Shown here: one piece after another, positions 11,580 to 25,979 of the stretch
Layout: every line of letters begins with the position of its first letter
Numbering within the stretch: the first letter of the stretch is position 1
Assembly (NCBI RefSeq): GCF_002443255.2
Contig: NW_019211456.1
Span: 22,995,061 to 23,059,060 of the forward strand
Origin: Varroa destructor
Lineage: Eukaryota > Arthropoda > Arachnida > Mesostigmata > Varroidae
Direction: 5' to 3'
DNA: 64,000 nucleotides
The notes under the pieces: generated by a model
Databases searched by the model: none
Told to the model about the DNA's origin: nothing
Seen by the model: only the letters and a program-made list of their open reading frames with translations
Made by a program: the position numbers and the translations under genes

Positions 11580-14190
11580 TGCACTATTCTACTACATATC
11601 TGCCTGCATCACACGGTTTTGTCCAGCTACCCTGTCACATCTATCAGCATGAGATTGGCTGCGGTTACTAATCACTATGTGTTTAGGTCTCAAACAATAA
11701 TTATGCAGTGGTCTATGCCCTCCTGATGCCATGTTCCAATAGAAATAAAGCTTTTATGAGTGAGAATGTGCGTCATGATCACGGTGCAAGCCTGGAAAGC
11801 TAGTCCAGATTCAGATGAGAAAAGGCAAAGCTCCCAGCTAACGTTGGATGGAACGTTGTCTTTTTTGCAATATCTAATAACCAACGACAAGAAAAAGCAA
11901 AATACAGTAATAAAGTACTTCGTACAAAATAGCAATTGCTTACACTGCTAGATCGGCCTGAAGATTAATCATTACGGTTTGAGTCCATTCGCAGTATAAA
12001 TAAAGCTTGATTGCTGCTATAATCCAGGTGGATGCGGCAGCAATTTTTGGAAAAAAAAAAACGTACTAATTTACCTATAGTTTAAGAACGCTAGATAAAT
12101 TCTGCTTGCTAACAATGGCACCCATATTCAAATCCAGATAATTCTAAATATCGGCAATTCCTCATTTATCTGTCTGCATTGCGTCGTCGCAATGTAGAAC
12201 AGACATTACCGCCATAGTTTATTTGTCAGGTCACATCTTGAAACAGCAAAACGTAGATTGCCCGTCCTGAAAAGAACGAACCACTAGATCTGGCATAGAC
12301 GTTCAGTTAACAAAAACAATTGCCATAGTGACCGGTAGCTTCATAAGGTATGCTTTTTAGCCTAACGATGAAGCCCGGCATGACGCTATCCTCGTAAGTC
12401 ACATGTAATGATGTGCCACCGTAAAAGTGAACATGTGTTCAGATCACAATTCTAGAAGCTGTTACTTTGTATGATGTAATCCTCAGTAATGTATCCGCTC
12501 CGATAGAATTATCGGTTGTCACGGTGTATATGCAATATTGATGCTGTTAGTCTAGGTCGATATACGAATACCCATGATAGCTTACTGGGTAACATGTTTG
12601 CCAGCTAATATTCGGGACACATTGTGGTCTAACATGAACACACGGTTCGTTTCGCCCTGGGAGCCAGCTGCCTGTCTGATAGGATGCCTAACGGCAACAC
12701 CGGACCAAAAACCTAAAACATAGAGGGCGGTATCTGATACCTGATTAACTATCCCATAAGTAACAGGCATAATAATTGTAACCCTTGGCCCAGCACCAAT
12801 TTAGGTGCTAGATAAAATGTGTGTTAACAAAATATGTCATTTTATACTCATATCATATACTCACATAAGATTATGTTTGTACTTGCCGCAGGGAACAAGT
12901 TCATTTACCTGTTGTAGTTTATACCTAAGAGTAACGGTAGAAGGAATATAGACATAAGCGTATACTTTTTTCAAACCGGTCTATTCAAATCAAACCCAGT
13001 TATGGTTTGATTTAAAATATTTGAATTTGCTGGAACGATTATCTTCGAGTTGGTGATTCTAACCACTAGAAACACTTATCTTCAAGTTCAAACTTCTCGC
13101 GATATTGTTTCCAGTCTCTAAAAGGTAAACGAAATCAGGAATATTTCGAACGCACGTTTCATTTAAATTATACTTACTTAATTTGTATTTTGGCTCTACT
13201 TCAAATAATAGGGAAAATGTTTCCATTCCGAGCTAATTGTCTTTGATAAGAACAGCAGGCCGGAACGATTTCCTGGTACGCCACTTCAGGCCTCTGCGAC
13301 TTTTCTAATATCTTGACATAAATAGATGCAACACGATAACTGGGCTGATGATCGAGTCTTCGTGCTGTAGGCACCCGATAAAGATGTGTGAAGGTAAGCA
13401 GACTAACTCAAAACCTGTTTTTGTGAGATTCATGTTTGGCAAAAGCGGATGGATGCATTGGAAGTTTCCATCTGTTTTTCAAAGACACGCAAAATATGAA
13501 CATCTCAAAAGCCGTTTTTGATGCGGAGGAACGTTCAATCCTGCTTGAAATACAGGCATTAAATGTACCAGGAAGGTATAAATTATTCCCACTTAGTTAC
13601 GTAATACTGTCTACCGATATAATAAGAGGCGTTGACGCGTTGCGCATAAGAAGGCCTAAAACAAATTTTGTCTATTCTGAATCACATTAAATATTAAAGA
13701 AAAAAAAATGAAATTTTGAAATATCTCAAGGCAGCCCGCAGCACATACCTTGCAAAAGTAAACTAAAAAACAACAAACTTTCTGTACAAAACACTTCACG
13801 TCTACGTTGCTATCGAAGATATCATCGAGGGTTTTGGATTAGCCAAACTTAGTTTAGATCACTAATAGTTTTAGTATAAAGAAATTTCATTAACTAGGTA
13901 AACCTAAATAGTTAACGAATTAACTCGTTCCTCATTTAAGAAGAAAATATTGTTATTATAAACATATTACCCAAACCAAACTCGTTTCTAGAATGCTACT
14001 GAGTCCTTACCGTACTTTATTATCATACTATAATAAGAATAACCTACTGCATATATCGCACGCTAATTTGCCTTTGTTTCAAGAGGAAGATGACCGTATT
14101 CCTCCTGATTAGTATCAATCTCCACCCAAACGTTTTAGCTACACGGCGATCGTTGACGCCTCATATATAATAACATTTTTTTGTTTATAC
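11580..14190. other. unannotated AT-rich sequence
   Basis: Frames reach about 84 codons (13436-13690, plus) with no recognised domain. No tRNA, repeat or transposon end seen. Confidence 0.5.
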
Positions 14191-14192
14191 CA

Positions 14193-14531
14193 GTTACGTG
14201 AAATAGATCATTGTGGAGATTTAATCACGTAAACACACAAAAAGCATATACAGGTATCTCGTGGATGGCTAATTTTCCGACATCAGACAGGTGTTCCGAC
14301 GGCAGCTGGATACCCGAAAGAGGGGACGACGTAAGTGACTATTTTGCTTTTGTTGCTTGCTGTACGCTTGTTATCTCGGTGAGTTTCGCTGGTGATGTCA
14401 TGAGTATGGGTTGTTATAGTTACATATGTACGACGGAATCTAGCAGACTTTCCCAGCCTATCGTTGCGGGTCTAACCCTTTTCTTTTTTATTTCGTGCGT
14501 TTTTGCTGATACCTTCTTTCTCCGTCAATGA
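14193..14531 (+). CDS. possible exon or small two-hydrophobic-segment ORF
   Basis: A T-rich tract ending in CAG just before 14193 makes a good 3' splice site. An ATG at 14264-14266 opens a frame of about 88 residues to 14531, with two hydrophobic segments (around AFVACCTLVISVSFAG and AGLTLFFFISCVFA). The frame crosses a consensus 5' splice site, GTAAGTGA, at 14331. It could therefore be a 5'UTR-plus-start exon ending at 14330, or an uninterrupted small membrane-protein ORF. Frames starting exactly at the acceptor all meet early stops, so the exon would have to carry 5'UTR. No family is recognised. Confidence 0.15.
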
Positions 14532-14539
14532 AACAGACT

Positions 14540-17430
14540 TTTTGGAATCATAGCCTTTTCTTGCTGCTACCTAGTGCGGCTGTTACGCAGAGTCTATGTT
14601 GCCGGCCTCTGTTAGGCATCGATCTGCCACCACGTAGAACCCTCACTTACTCCGGATCTACTGATCATATTGTGTCGATAGTCGCAGGCTAGCAAAGTCC
14701 TATTCACAGGGTGTAGATGAGAGCCGCGGACAAACACTGGCAGTGTTTTGTTATCGACCAACTCGGTGGAACAAGAAGACGGTGAGCGATTCGGATAGGT
14801 CAACTAGTTAGAGAGTGTGCGACAGCAGACAAATCATTTTTCCGTTTTCTGTCCAACGTGGCCTCTTCTATCAGCAGGCCCTGCCTCTGCGTTTGCAATA
14901 GCCGGTCGGTAGGTTGTCACTTGCTTTTGCGTTTGATCGGTACTGTTCTGCTTTGTGGCGTGCTTGTTCGACCTTTTGACCTGTGTTGCCCTGAACCGAT
15001 GTACGATATAAGTAGCTGCGCGTGCGATTACGTTTTTTCTAAGTATTTCTAACGGTCAGGATCGAATGATGGTGCCTAGTAGATAAATGCATGGCATCAA
15101 TGGGGTCGTCTAATTGTTTCTTTGCTTTTTCCTTAGCTTGCTGGCGCTGTGTTTCTACATGTAGGAACAATCACAGATTGACCTTGACGGCCTGTAGTGC
15201 AGTCGTTCTCTGTCGATAACCACAAATGAATGTTTAAGACATCTGCTGTACAAGAACAGCTAGCTTACTGAGAGAAATTGTTAGGCTATCAATAGAGTCA
15301 ATTACTTTTTACTATCTCGATCGTCTGGGGTATGGGGGTAAGAGTCAGATTTTGACTTCGCTGACAGCTCTATTCAATGAAATTAGCTCATTGGAAGTTT
15401 AGGTTCCTAATCAAGTCATTTCAGATATATGTGCCATATCGCTTATAAATCTAACACAAGTAGAGGCCTGAATCTTAGGCATGGTTGAAACATCCTGACG
15501 CGTAGTGAAGTTTTGGCTTTGGTAGATGAATGCATAACCGATCGCAAATCTGTGGTAAGTTATATTTGGTATATTGTATAAATATGAAACGGTCCAAGTT
15601 ACGGCCCGTCCATTTATTCCATAGCAATGTTATAAGCCCTAACTTAACTATATTTTACATTTTGTTTTGGAAGAGTACTATGTGAAATGGATCAAAATAA
15701 TAAATAGGCTTTTTAGAAGATTTGTTAATGTCATCTGTTACGCTATTTTTTTTATATATATATATAAATTTTTTTCTATTTAAAACTCTTTGTGTGCATG
15801 TTCGGTGGAAAACTTCGGGTAAATAATGGAATAGACAAACAAGAATATTTTTCCATAGTCTCACTATTGATTTTTTTTCGACTGAAATAGGTGTAAAAAA
15901 GTTATTAATAAAGGATAGAATAAGTTGGACGAACTCATTTTGCCATTGTACGTATCGAACATGTCATTTTCGATATATATCAGGAACTTGTATTAAATAA
16001 AAAAACGTTTTACTGAGCTTGTCAGCGTTGTAAGTGCCCTTTATGCTTCCTAGGTTCTTTATTAACGAGATATCTCTTTAACAAACTTTTTTTTGATTTT
16101 TTAAGAATAAAAACCTTCATTTGCCGGTTGACGTTACGTATGACTTCGCAGTTTCATATTCAGATTTAGAAATGCCAACAGCATGCTAGACTGTGAAGGC
16201 CTCTTGGCAAAACTCCTGGATGATCCAGTTATCCGGTCCTGGGCAGGCAGTTTCGACGAGGCTTAAATCATATATGTGCGATGTATCAAAGCTAACTACT
16301 GACTTGCATGTATTTTATGAATAAGCTTATCATTAGAACGCGAGAGACAAGCCCTTGAGATCAGAAAATGAGCCGAATTCTAAGTCTCAGCTCATCTACC
16401 AAGTTCACTTGTTACTTAATTGTTCCGTCTATTTTGAGAATTATAGAAGAAGCTAGAAGAACACAAACCATCAGTCTTGCAGCTCTGTTCAGTTGTTTTC
16501 TTTTATATATCGTATTGTGTTATAGGCATGAATCCTTCTTGGAAATGAGCTGTTTTTAGTATAGGCCTCGCTCGTCAGTGAATCGTAGTCAAGTGTTGCC
16601 TCTTTTAGTTCTAATAATTTCATTAACTACCTCACGCTGTACGCAACGCCCACGAAGCAGTGAATGAGGTCGAAAAAGCTTCTCTATTAATCTGTTGTAG
16701 TAACAAATAATCGATAAACTCAATCATACTTAGGTAAGAAGTATTAAACTTTGCTTCAAGTGGTCTGTTGCTTGTGTGTATACGAAGGTTCCTCTAGAAA
16801 TTGCTTGAGTTTCGGATGTGCGACAGGCGTGGCGATGCCTTTTCCTTCTATAAAACGGTGTGGTTATACGCTCAGCTACGTCCTGCGGCAGAGCGGATGA
16901 CAGATGCCAAAGATTAAGTATTCAGGGGAAACAGCAATAGAAAACTTTCTACAGAAACACCTGCAAGAATAGCACAATATCTAACCAGCGCGCAAAACAC
17001 ATATCATTTTCTAACTCCAGGTCGCCCTTAGTATTCACAGCCTATTACTAGCATATATGCCTTGATGTGTATCTTGAAGCCTAGTCCCTATATAGCCATT
17101 TAGATTTCACCGTCGAAGGACCTTTTAGCTTCACTGACTGCTAAACGCAGCCTTCTTGGTTCGTATAACTCTGCAACGCAGAATTTAATTCACTACACAG
17201 TTGAACACGTATCTGCACTTGATATTTTAGCTTTGTTCTTGAATACAATATAACAGTGTTGTTAACACGGTATATATAATATAGGATAAATACAAATGGG
17301 CCGACTGAAACACATAGAAATCAAACAAATTACTCGTAAGCTTGTAAACTGGTCATCTTCAATGCTTTATTTTTTTCGTTTTTCTTCTTTGTTTACTTAC
17401 ATGCATATACAATCAGTGATGGTATAATCC
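14540..17430. other. unannotated sequence
   Basis: A modestly GC-richer patch at 14.8-15.06 kb carries only a 64-residue frame. The rest is AT-rich, with T and A runs near 15749-15776. No gene or RNA recognised. Confidence 0.5.
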
Positions 17431-20400
17431 TAGTTAATTGAAATTTAAACATTTAATCTTATATAGCGACCCATTGCAGTTAGCACGTGCGATGAAATCT
17501 GAAGAGAAAACGACTTCCCGGATCAATGCTACGCTCTTTGGAATAAGTGGAATCGCTAACTCGGTCCCAAGGAGCCCATATATTGTGGACAGATTCGTGC
17601 ATTGTATGCTTAACTCATACACGAATGTCCCAACGCAATCAATGTCCAGGCGCGTATTATATACAATGGCTTATTAATTCTACGATCATTTGCGATAGCT
17701 GTTATCCATAAGCTGTAAGTCTGAGTGTGCCTTTTTTCTCTCTGTACTCTCAGTCCTCCTCTGTGTATTTTATGCCTCGTCGCTTGCTTGCGTTGAGACG
17801 CATGATTTGATCGGAATGAAACTTCAATAATGGACATTTTAAGCAAAAAACGTTTGATACTTGCCTGATTTGCGGCGGCATCAGACCTCGTCTGTCTCTT
17901 CCTTCAGACGAAACGTTAAGTAAGCTGTACTCGCAAAACTACGAATGAAATAAAAAGGCTTATCGTTTAAACATGTTGTACACGCAGTATTAATATCTTC
18001 GAATTTTTCGAACATAAATTAGAGATCGTTCATCAATACGTCTTATAATCAGCTGTTCCTCATAAAAGTCCTCCTCACCAGTTTTCTTTATTGGCCTAAC
18101 CATGCTAGTGGCATATCCGTGGCTACGAAAAGAATATATGCCTAACCACCGCTTGTCTGCACGGCAGAACGTCGTCTGCACTAGAACGAAACGTTACAAC
18201 TATAGGTTATTTATTTTAAGCCAAAAAAAGTCTTTATACTCCTTAGTTTGTTATGTACATCTCCTGTTCCAACATACGCTTTATCTTCTGGTAGTTTTTT
18301 CATGGAGCACTATCCCTGATTCTTCGACAATGGGTATGGGTGTTGGCTGTCTTCAAAGAACTCGGATACCTAACAAGCGAATCAGCACGATAAATTACTA
18401 CCTAGCTTACCGGAATAGTTTTTCGTGCCATATATGCCTAAATTAAGTACGCCTTATTCCAACATCACGCAATGAACAGACTGTTCTCACAGAATTTTAG
18501 ATTATTCTTTGAAGAAAGAAATTCTTTCGAATCGTTTTAAACAAAAGTATCGCTTTTCGCTTTGGCGATGGCACCAAGGCTATTACTAAACTTCTAATGG
18601 AAACAATGATTATTTTTAAATATCGTTGAAAACAAACTTTTTCTTTCCAAAAAAAAACAGTTAGTCCAATAGAAATATTATCGGTATGTTTTTCTTATTC
18701 GAGATATGCTCTTGCTACCGTAGTGAGCGGTTATTGGTAAATGCTTAGGATTTTTATGGCAAGGTGCACTTATCATCAGAATTGCCTTTTTACAGAATAT
18801 ATATATTAATATGAACAGGTTTTCTGCTTTGGGCGTTCCTGTCTGTGCTGTGGAGCTACTCGTTTAAAATTGTTCTGGTATCCTCTTTCAAAAGACAGAT
18901 TTCTTTGCTGGTACGTGTTTTCGCGTGACATATTACCTAGGAGCTGACTGAAGTCATTAGAAGAAACCGGGTGGAACGCTGGCATACCAGACGGTATTCA
19001 CGCTACCACGACGACGTTTATGAAATCTTTCGGAACAACTTGATATTTGTGTGCATACCTTTAGCAACCCATGCTTTTTTTTAACATAAATTGTTTTTAT
19101 GTCTGCTAGCAGCGTGCCACTATAGGAAAAACATATTATATATTTTTTCTTCCTGCTGACCCATGCCGCGTTATGTTACTAAGTATTATGGCTAATAACA
19201 ATTACTAATAAAAAAAAAGGCGTTTGTGGGAGTTTCTGGAAGCATTAGACCAACCCAATTAACCGTGGTTTTATTATAAAACAGTGAAACGATCTCTGGA
19301 TTAGTTCGAATTTATGAGCAGCTACATGAATATAATACGTCTATTTTTGACCACTGAGTTGAAAAGACACAGGAACGTATGACTAACTACTGCAAAATGC
19401 AAATAAACAATTGAAACTCTGTACTAGTTAGAATAGACTCTATTTTAAAAGCAGAACTAATATAAAGCCAAAGCAACTTGACATAAGGTCTAATGAAATC
19501 TCAGCCATTTTGCAGCGACGCCATTGATCTTCTACTTTAATCGTTATTTTAGATAAAGCTCATCATTGTGTTCCAAATTTTACATAAATAATTATACCTA
19601 CATTACGGGAATTGTCCCTTGAGTTACTGAATCACTAGAGTTATATATCTTAAAAGTCCTATATATATATATATATAGACAACTACGTCATATCCGTCAC
19701 TTTTTTATAATCTAGAAGGCCAGACATCCAAAGGCAGTAAATAAATGAATAAGTTAAGGGTCGGCAAAATAGTGCAACAAAGTTTCTATAAAACAATTAA
19801 TCAATGACGCCTATTTATCAATATCAATCAACTGTAGATAATAATTATCTTCCTGTAAAACACATATTAAGTAAATAAGTGCACATAGGAATCGGCAAAG
19901 AGATTTAACACGAAACTGTAAATAATAGGTGTCTAGAATGTACATATGTATTGTGATTAAATCCAACTGAAAGCAAGAACGCCCCGATGTACGGGTTGAA
20001 CGATTAAACTGAGAGGTTCTTGTTGTAGGTATAGGTTAAGTGGCTATGAACACCGAAGATTTTTCTTAATATTAACTTGGCTTCAGTTGCGAACAAAACT
20101 TGGTGGAAACTTACGCGGTATGTGGCTGTAACTTGTATCGGCTGTATACATCATCATTTATGCGTCCTCTGTTAAACGACATTGCTCATGGTTGGCCATT
20201 TCTTCTAAGGTCCCTATTACGTTTAATGTTTTGAGGTGGATAATCAAAGAAATGGACGCCACAGATGGTTCATAGAAAACTTTCTAACTCGCCACACGAG
20301 ACTAGGTAAGCTGAAACGTAATGTTAGCTAATATTGAAATATAATCTGGTTCCTTTCAACAGCAGAACTTGGTTGATTGGAGATACATACTAGTCGTGTC

Positions 20401-20980
20401 TCACTTTGAAAATTTACCATTACCTTGTGTAAGTGGCTACGTAACAATTGTTTTCCAGATGCGCGGATCGCCCTGATATGTAACGCACCCCTCATTTCGA
20501 ATGGGATGTTTGAAGGCAGCTCATTTTGAAAAACTTATCAACTTCATTGGATGTGTTTTCGAGAATAGACCGACATTCTGCTAATATTCTAATTTTCACT
20601 TTACGTAACAGAATTACCGCAAGCTCAGTATAAAAATCCTGGAGTCGGTTTTCGTGGCCAGTATAGTACCATCCTGAATGTCTTCGTCGTTTTCCACTTC
20701 GTCATATTTCGAAGAACACGTATCCGTGGGAAATCAAGTTATGGCACACAGTTTAGCGATGGATACACACTATAGAACGTACCACTGTTAATTCATTGGC
20801 TGTTCCGGTTCTTTTTCTTTTTTAAGGCTTAGGGGTTTAGAGTCTAGCATAGGAAATCATCACACCCTTAGTGCACTCCAACTGCCGTGATTCCTGTTCT
20901 AGAGTTAAGACTCGGTGCCAAACACCATACGAACGTTATCGGCCCGCTGTTTAAACTTCACATATTGTTGATGTGAATAC
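17430..20980. other. unannotated AT-rich sequence with a short TA run
   Basis: An ATG-led 114-codon frame (18102-18446, plus) has mixed composition and no motif, and is treated as chance. A (TA)9 run lies at 19660-19677. Nothing else seen. Confidence 0.5.
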
Positions 20981-20984
20981 GTAT

Positions 20985-21660
20985 ATAATCGCAATTATTT
21001 CCGTCGCCGTCTGAAGTGCTTACGTTCAACTGGCACGAGATTGTGACAGTCGTCACTGTATTGCTATTGCCGTTAGCTTAGTTAGTTGTATTGTGCGTAT
21101 ACAAGGGCGCCCAGGTGTTCGTTCCCGTAATGTCAACCGTACGCACCGCTGAATTTACTGTGCCCCTACCACCAGCTTGCATCATAACCAAGTTAGCCGA
21201 AAGAGGGGCTTCTTGTACAGCTAACTACGGTTGTATCGTAACAGTCATTGACTCGCTCCTCGGTAAATGTTGACATTAGTTGGGACGAACTTTACCACCT
21301 CGCGACGTGCAGCAAGTATGCGATGCATCTAACTCGCCAGTTGGGCTGAACAGACCCCACTGAAATCGCTGGTTGCTCATCTAGGCACAAAAGTCGGCGT
21401 GCTAACCATTGGGTCATCGGTCGGTCGGACGGCCATCGCACCCCTTAATATGCTTACCCCCTGTGGCTAGTGCGGCGGGAAATACGCGCTCGATCAAGCA
21501 TAGCCAGACGCACTGGTAATTAGCTCAGGGTTGTGCCCGTTTATCCAGTACGAGTAACAGTCATAGCGGTAGCTTTGCTAGCGGCGCCGAAGGAAGAACG
21601 CTAATAGGCCATAAATGTTGCGTGCATTTCGCAGTTCGCGCACCCACATTCAGTACATGC
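20985..21660. other. GC-richer patch containing a SINE-like head
   Basis: CpG and G+C rise visibly over about 700 bases. The minus-strand tRNA-like core lies inside it (separate entry). A 63-codon plus-strand frame near 21.1-21.27 kb is free of obvious motifs. The patch may be one old insertion with the tRNA-like head as its 5' end. Confidence 0.35.
21355..21420 (-). repeat. tRNA-derived SINE-like head
   Basis: Read on the minus strand, an A-box-like D-arm (GACCCAATGGTTAGCACG) is followed about 38 bases after its GGTTA by a B-box-like T-arm (CCAGCGATTTCAGTGG). The order and spacing match a tRNA promoter. The arms do not fold into a clean cloverleaf and the T-loop lacks the canonical TTCGA, so it is not a working tRNA gene. 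A SINE head or tRNA pseudogene is the simplest reading. The 3' body and tail could not be delimited. Confidence 0.45.
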
Positions 21661-24600
21661 TTCGCTTAACAGAATACACTATAGAAATAGGCACGATGAA
21701 CTAACATCGAACAGCCAGAACACTGAGAGGAACGAAATGCCAATGTCTACGCGTTTTGCTTGAATGCTATCTCTCAAAATCAGGCCAAAACTCTGAAAGG
21801 TGGAATAACGTATATTGTTTGTAAAGTTAGGGTTGGGCACAAAATACGGAGCATTACTTTAATTCGGGCTATACGGATCTAGATCAACGTGATGTCAATC
21901 ATAGAAGCAATGTTGTAGCTCGACAGTTAGGTTGGTTCCTTAGCAAATCTAATGTTCAACGGTAGCTTATCTGGGTAATTTTTTCACTAATGTGATCTTT
22001 TCTATAGTGACCAAATAGATTGCTACAATGCAAACGTGACTGTATAGGCACTGTCTGCTACAAAATGAGGCTATAAAATTAAAACTATTTTGCAAACGAA
22101 AAAGCGCACTTAGCTTGTAAAAGACACTCTATGTTATCGACACTGGCATAGCTGGAACCATTTGCTTACGGTTTGGCACTTAATTTAAATAGATGTGTGA
22201 TAGAAGGACCGTGAACGTGATAGGCCAGTAAACGCATGAAATGAGGAGCGCTATGTACATTTGGACCCGTTGCGGGTTTCTTTTATTTAGTGTCCTTAGA
22301 CTTATTAGAACAGCCTTTAAAAGAAGTCTCACGCAAACGCATGAAAAGTATTTTTTCTCGATGTTTAAACATTGTAACTTTTTAAATGTTAACTATTTCT
22401 TTGTATCAACGTATTCAATTTTGATCACTCTGCTCATGTGACCAATATTGCCAATATAGTGTGTCATGAGCGACTTTATAGGTCGGCCTACAATACAGGC
22501 GCAGGATGCAAAAAAAGTATTGTGTTTGTGGTTGAAGTGATCGTAAGTCGCTAGCATACGACATCTACTGATTCGTAGATCCAATTCGAAACTCGCTGGT
22601 GCAGCCATTGTAAACCCCGCGCAAGTTCAAACAGACCAATAGCAAATGTGCCACAGATCACTATGATATTATTATTTGTTAGACACCATATTTTTGTATA
22701 TGAGATACTTAGGTATTAGGAATTTCATCTGAATTTCACAGTGTTGTAAGAAATGGACGAACCGTAGAGTAAGCACACTCACAGGTCTCACAAGGTCTTA
22801 CCGTAATAACGAGTAGGTTAACAAAACCTAAACTGTATAACTATTTGTAATTCTGATGGGATAGCAAAAACGGCCAAAAACTACACCGGCGTTGTATAGG
22901 AAATGTGTACGTGTACTGCGTTTAGTCACGTCAAAAGCCACATTCTATCGACGCACCCGCATATAGTGTCTATTGAGGATGATTTCGAATAGTCATATTG
23001 AGGTCGTCACCAAAAAAACTTCAGCAACAAAGGTAACGTACACGTAAAATAACTACAGCGTAAACAATAAAATTATAAATTTCTAAAATTTTTAATTACA
23101 ACGACGAGTGAGCTCGCAAGAGTTTTTATTAGGCAAGGGATCCTACGGTTTATTGACATTGAGGAAAATGATAGAAGAGAAGCGTTTCCACGTGTTCCAC
23201 GTAAAAGCCACCCCGAACTCACGACCAAAGTTAGTTGTCTGTTTCGCAGAAGGTCCCCAAAATATGTTCTGGTTTACGCGTTTTGTCAGCGTACATAGAA
23301 TATGAACGTAGGACACAGAATGATTTGATAAATGTCACTTTCCATAAGTTTTTCGGTCGCATTATTCATACAGCTCTGTGATAATGCCTTAACGTTACCG
23401 GCATTTCTGATATATGATCATATACCACACCATGTTAAAATGACTGATCTTTCAGAGAAGTTAATGCTTTAGTAATCAAACGTAGAACTTCGATGGTGTT
23501 TCGCTAGCGTAAAATTTGATAATGACGCGATACTACTTTAATATGTAAAACAAAATCACAAAAGATCAAACCAACTACGCGCTAGTTAACGTATAACTTC
23601 TTTGTTAACCTAAGCTTCTTCAATGCTATCCACATCACGACGAAACCGTTACTGCTTATCCCATTGAGGGCTTTGTTAATCCTTCTTAAGTTCCCCGTTA
23701 AAATTCTGTTTTTATCTAGCAAATACGTGTTAAACTAAAAGTACAAAATTCGTTAATTGTTTTGTGTACTCCTTGACAGCGTTAGGCGATTACGTTAATT
23801 ACTGACTTGCTTATAACTTGCAAGGTCCGTCAAGCTGAAGAAGTTACGGATGGGCTTTACCATTAGAAATCGCACGTTCAAGTTCGGTTACAGCATCATA
23901 TACAGTAGCTCTATTCAATACGATGAATCTCAGTGAGCATTTTAAACATCTTTGCTACACTATGTTTATTCGGTAATTGGCCAAATCAGTTAGATGCCGC
24001 CCGCGCTAGGATTCGCTATTTGAATTGCCGGACTAGCGTTCCGCAGTCTAACTTGGTTTCTTGATTCCATCCTATATAGATATTAACGAAGCTATTGGCA
24101 GCCTTACAAAACACACATGTGTCTCAGCACCATTAGTTATATATGAATCAACCCGCTTTTCACATATATATGCGTGGGTTAGGCTAGATTAAGGCATCAT
24201 ATGTTAATATTGAGCTTCACATTTGACAGTTTTGGATGTCTATATATATTGACCGCAAAAAAAAAACATATATATTTTACATTGTTTACTATATATTTAT
24301 GATATTATAGCCTTATGTTGTTTCGAAACAACTGGGGGCATTTCATATTACATTCAATAATTGTTTTCTAGTTGTGAGCGATAGACAAGTTCGCCGTTCC
24401 ATATCGCACTGACAAACTAAATAAGAACTGAAAAACCGAGCTTGGCTAGCTATAAGTCATGTATTAGGTTTAAGAATTAGATTGTCAATTTCTCCATCGC
24501 CAAACAAAGCGTGAACGTACTCAGCCAATATCCTTGTCTAAAACTAAGTTTTAGATGGATGCATTTTGCAATCATATTTCGACTAGTCACTCGTTTGGGG

Positions 24601-25890
24601 CCACTCAGTTTTCTATCTCAATGGAGCGGACTCCCAACACTTTCAAGACCCGCCGGAAGTACCTGTCTATAGCCAGACAAACAAATGCACACTTCAACCA
24701 TCCTCTGTCCACACCCCCTTCCGTATAGAAATTGCTGTAAGTTGGAGCGCCATGGCACGTCTAGATCGGTCAACAAAGCCACTTAAGTAAATCCATTGCA
24801 TCCAAAAACTTGTAACCATGGCAACGGACAGGGAAAGAGGAGAGGGGCAGAGGGCAGAAAAGCATATGACAGTGACGGGAAACAGTTCAGTAAATTGCGA
24901 AAAGCTGAGCATCCGACGGAACAAACTTTTACAGAGGACCACCACCCATTGGGCCCTGCTCTGATAATACAGCATAATTGTCTACTGATAGTAGGACGAT
25001 CGAGCGTGCTTTTCCATCAGATTTTGATGAAAAAAAAGATTCACTCTGGGGAGCAGAATAGCCATCGACTCTGATGGCATAGGTGAATGCCGTAGATACG
25101 CAACGAAAGCAAAAAAATTATTGCCAATGTTTTGCCATAAACGAATAAAGAAACTTCGGCAAATGGGTTGCCGTGCCGAATTGTGGGTATATGCTTCAAA
25201 ATGTTTAAACCCATTTTCACTGTTCTGTAGGTCGTGAATGATCATTATAGGATGCATTTACGGCTATCACATATGATGGCAAAGCTAGACAGCGACCAGG
25301 GAGAGTATGAGTTTTCAATTAGCTGTTGATTGTTGATCCACCCGCAGTATTGCGTTGGCAGGGATATCATAGCGTGCGTCTACATTGTACTCAATGATGC
25401 TCTATCTCTACGTGCAGTAGAAATGTGTTACCGGCATGCTGGGAAAACATTTCCCCTTCTTTTTTTTTCTTCTCAAGTTATCGAACTTGTGCCGTATCCT
25501 AGAGTTGGTTGATAACCTAAGAACAGAGAGATTTTCGAACATCCTCTAGACATGACGAGCTATTCACCGAAATCCCTTTTCGATTGTTAAACCTAGTATG
25601 CCTAACTCACATTCGTATATTCCAAAGTAAAGCAAGCATGCCTCGTCTTCATATTTCATTTGCGAATTTCGGCACATAACGGATCTAGCCACTGCCATCT
25701 AGGTCCGCCTAGAATTGTTTTATACATTGATATATTTCCACTCATAAACTATTCTCTGAGATCTCCAGCCACGGTGGCGTATTCAGCTGCAGAAATGCAC
25801 AGAACGGAAAGTCTGATCCAGTGGACCCAATCGGCGTACTCGTTGCGAATGCTGTCACAAAAAAATTAGAATAAAGCTAACGAATAGTAA
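21660..25890. other. unannotated sequence
   Basis: Frames of 60-93 codons occur on both strands, overlapping one another, for example at 24694-25257. None has a recognised domain. No RNA gene or repeat array was seen. Confidence 0.5.
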
Positions 25891-25899
25891 TGACAACAT

Positions 25900-25915
25900 G
25901 GTTTCTATAGAAACC
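25900..25915. repeat. 16-base perfect palindrome
   Basis: GGTTTCTATAGAAACC reads identically on both strands. About one perfect 16-base palindrome is expected by chance in a window this size, so function cannot be inferred. It lies 42 bases left of the CTG repeat. Confidence 0.9.
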
Positions 25916-25957
25916 GATACCAAGGCGTGCGGCTTGCTGGCTTCTATATCCTTTCAT

Positions 25958-25975
25958 CTGCTGCTGCTGCTGCTG
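25958..25975. repeat. (CTG)6 trinucleotide repeat
   Basis: Six perfect CTG units, seen directly. In coding DNA this would encode poly-Leu, poly-Ala or poly-Cys, or poly-Gln on the other strand, but no supported frame passes through it. Confidence 0.95.
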
Positions 25976-25979
25976 CCCC

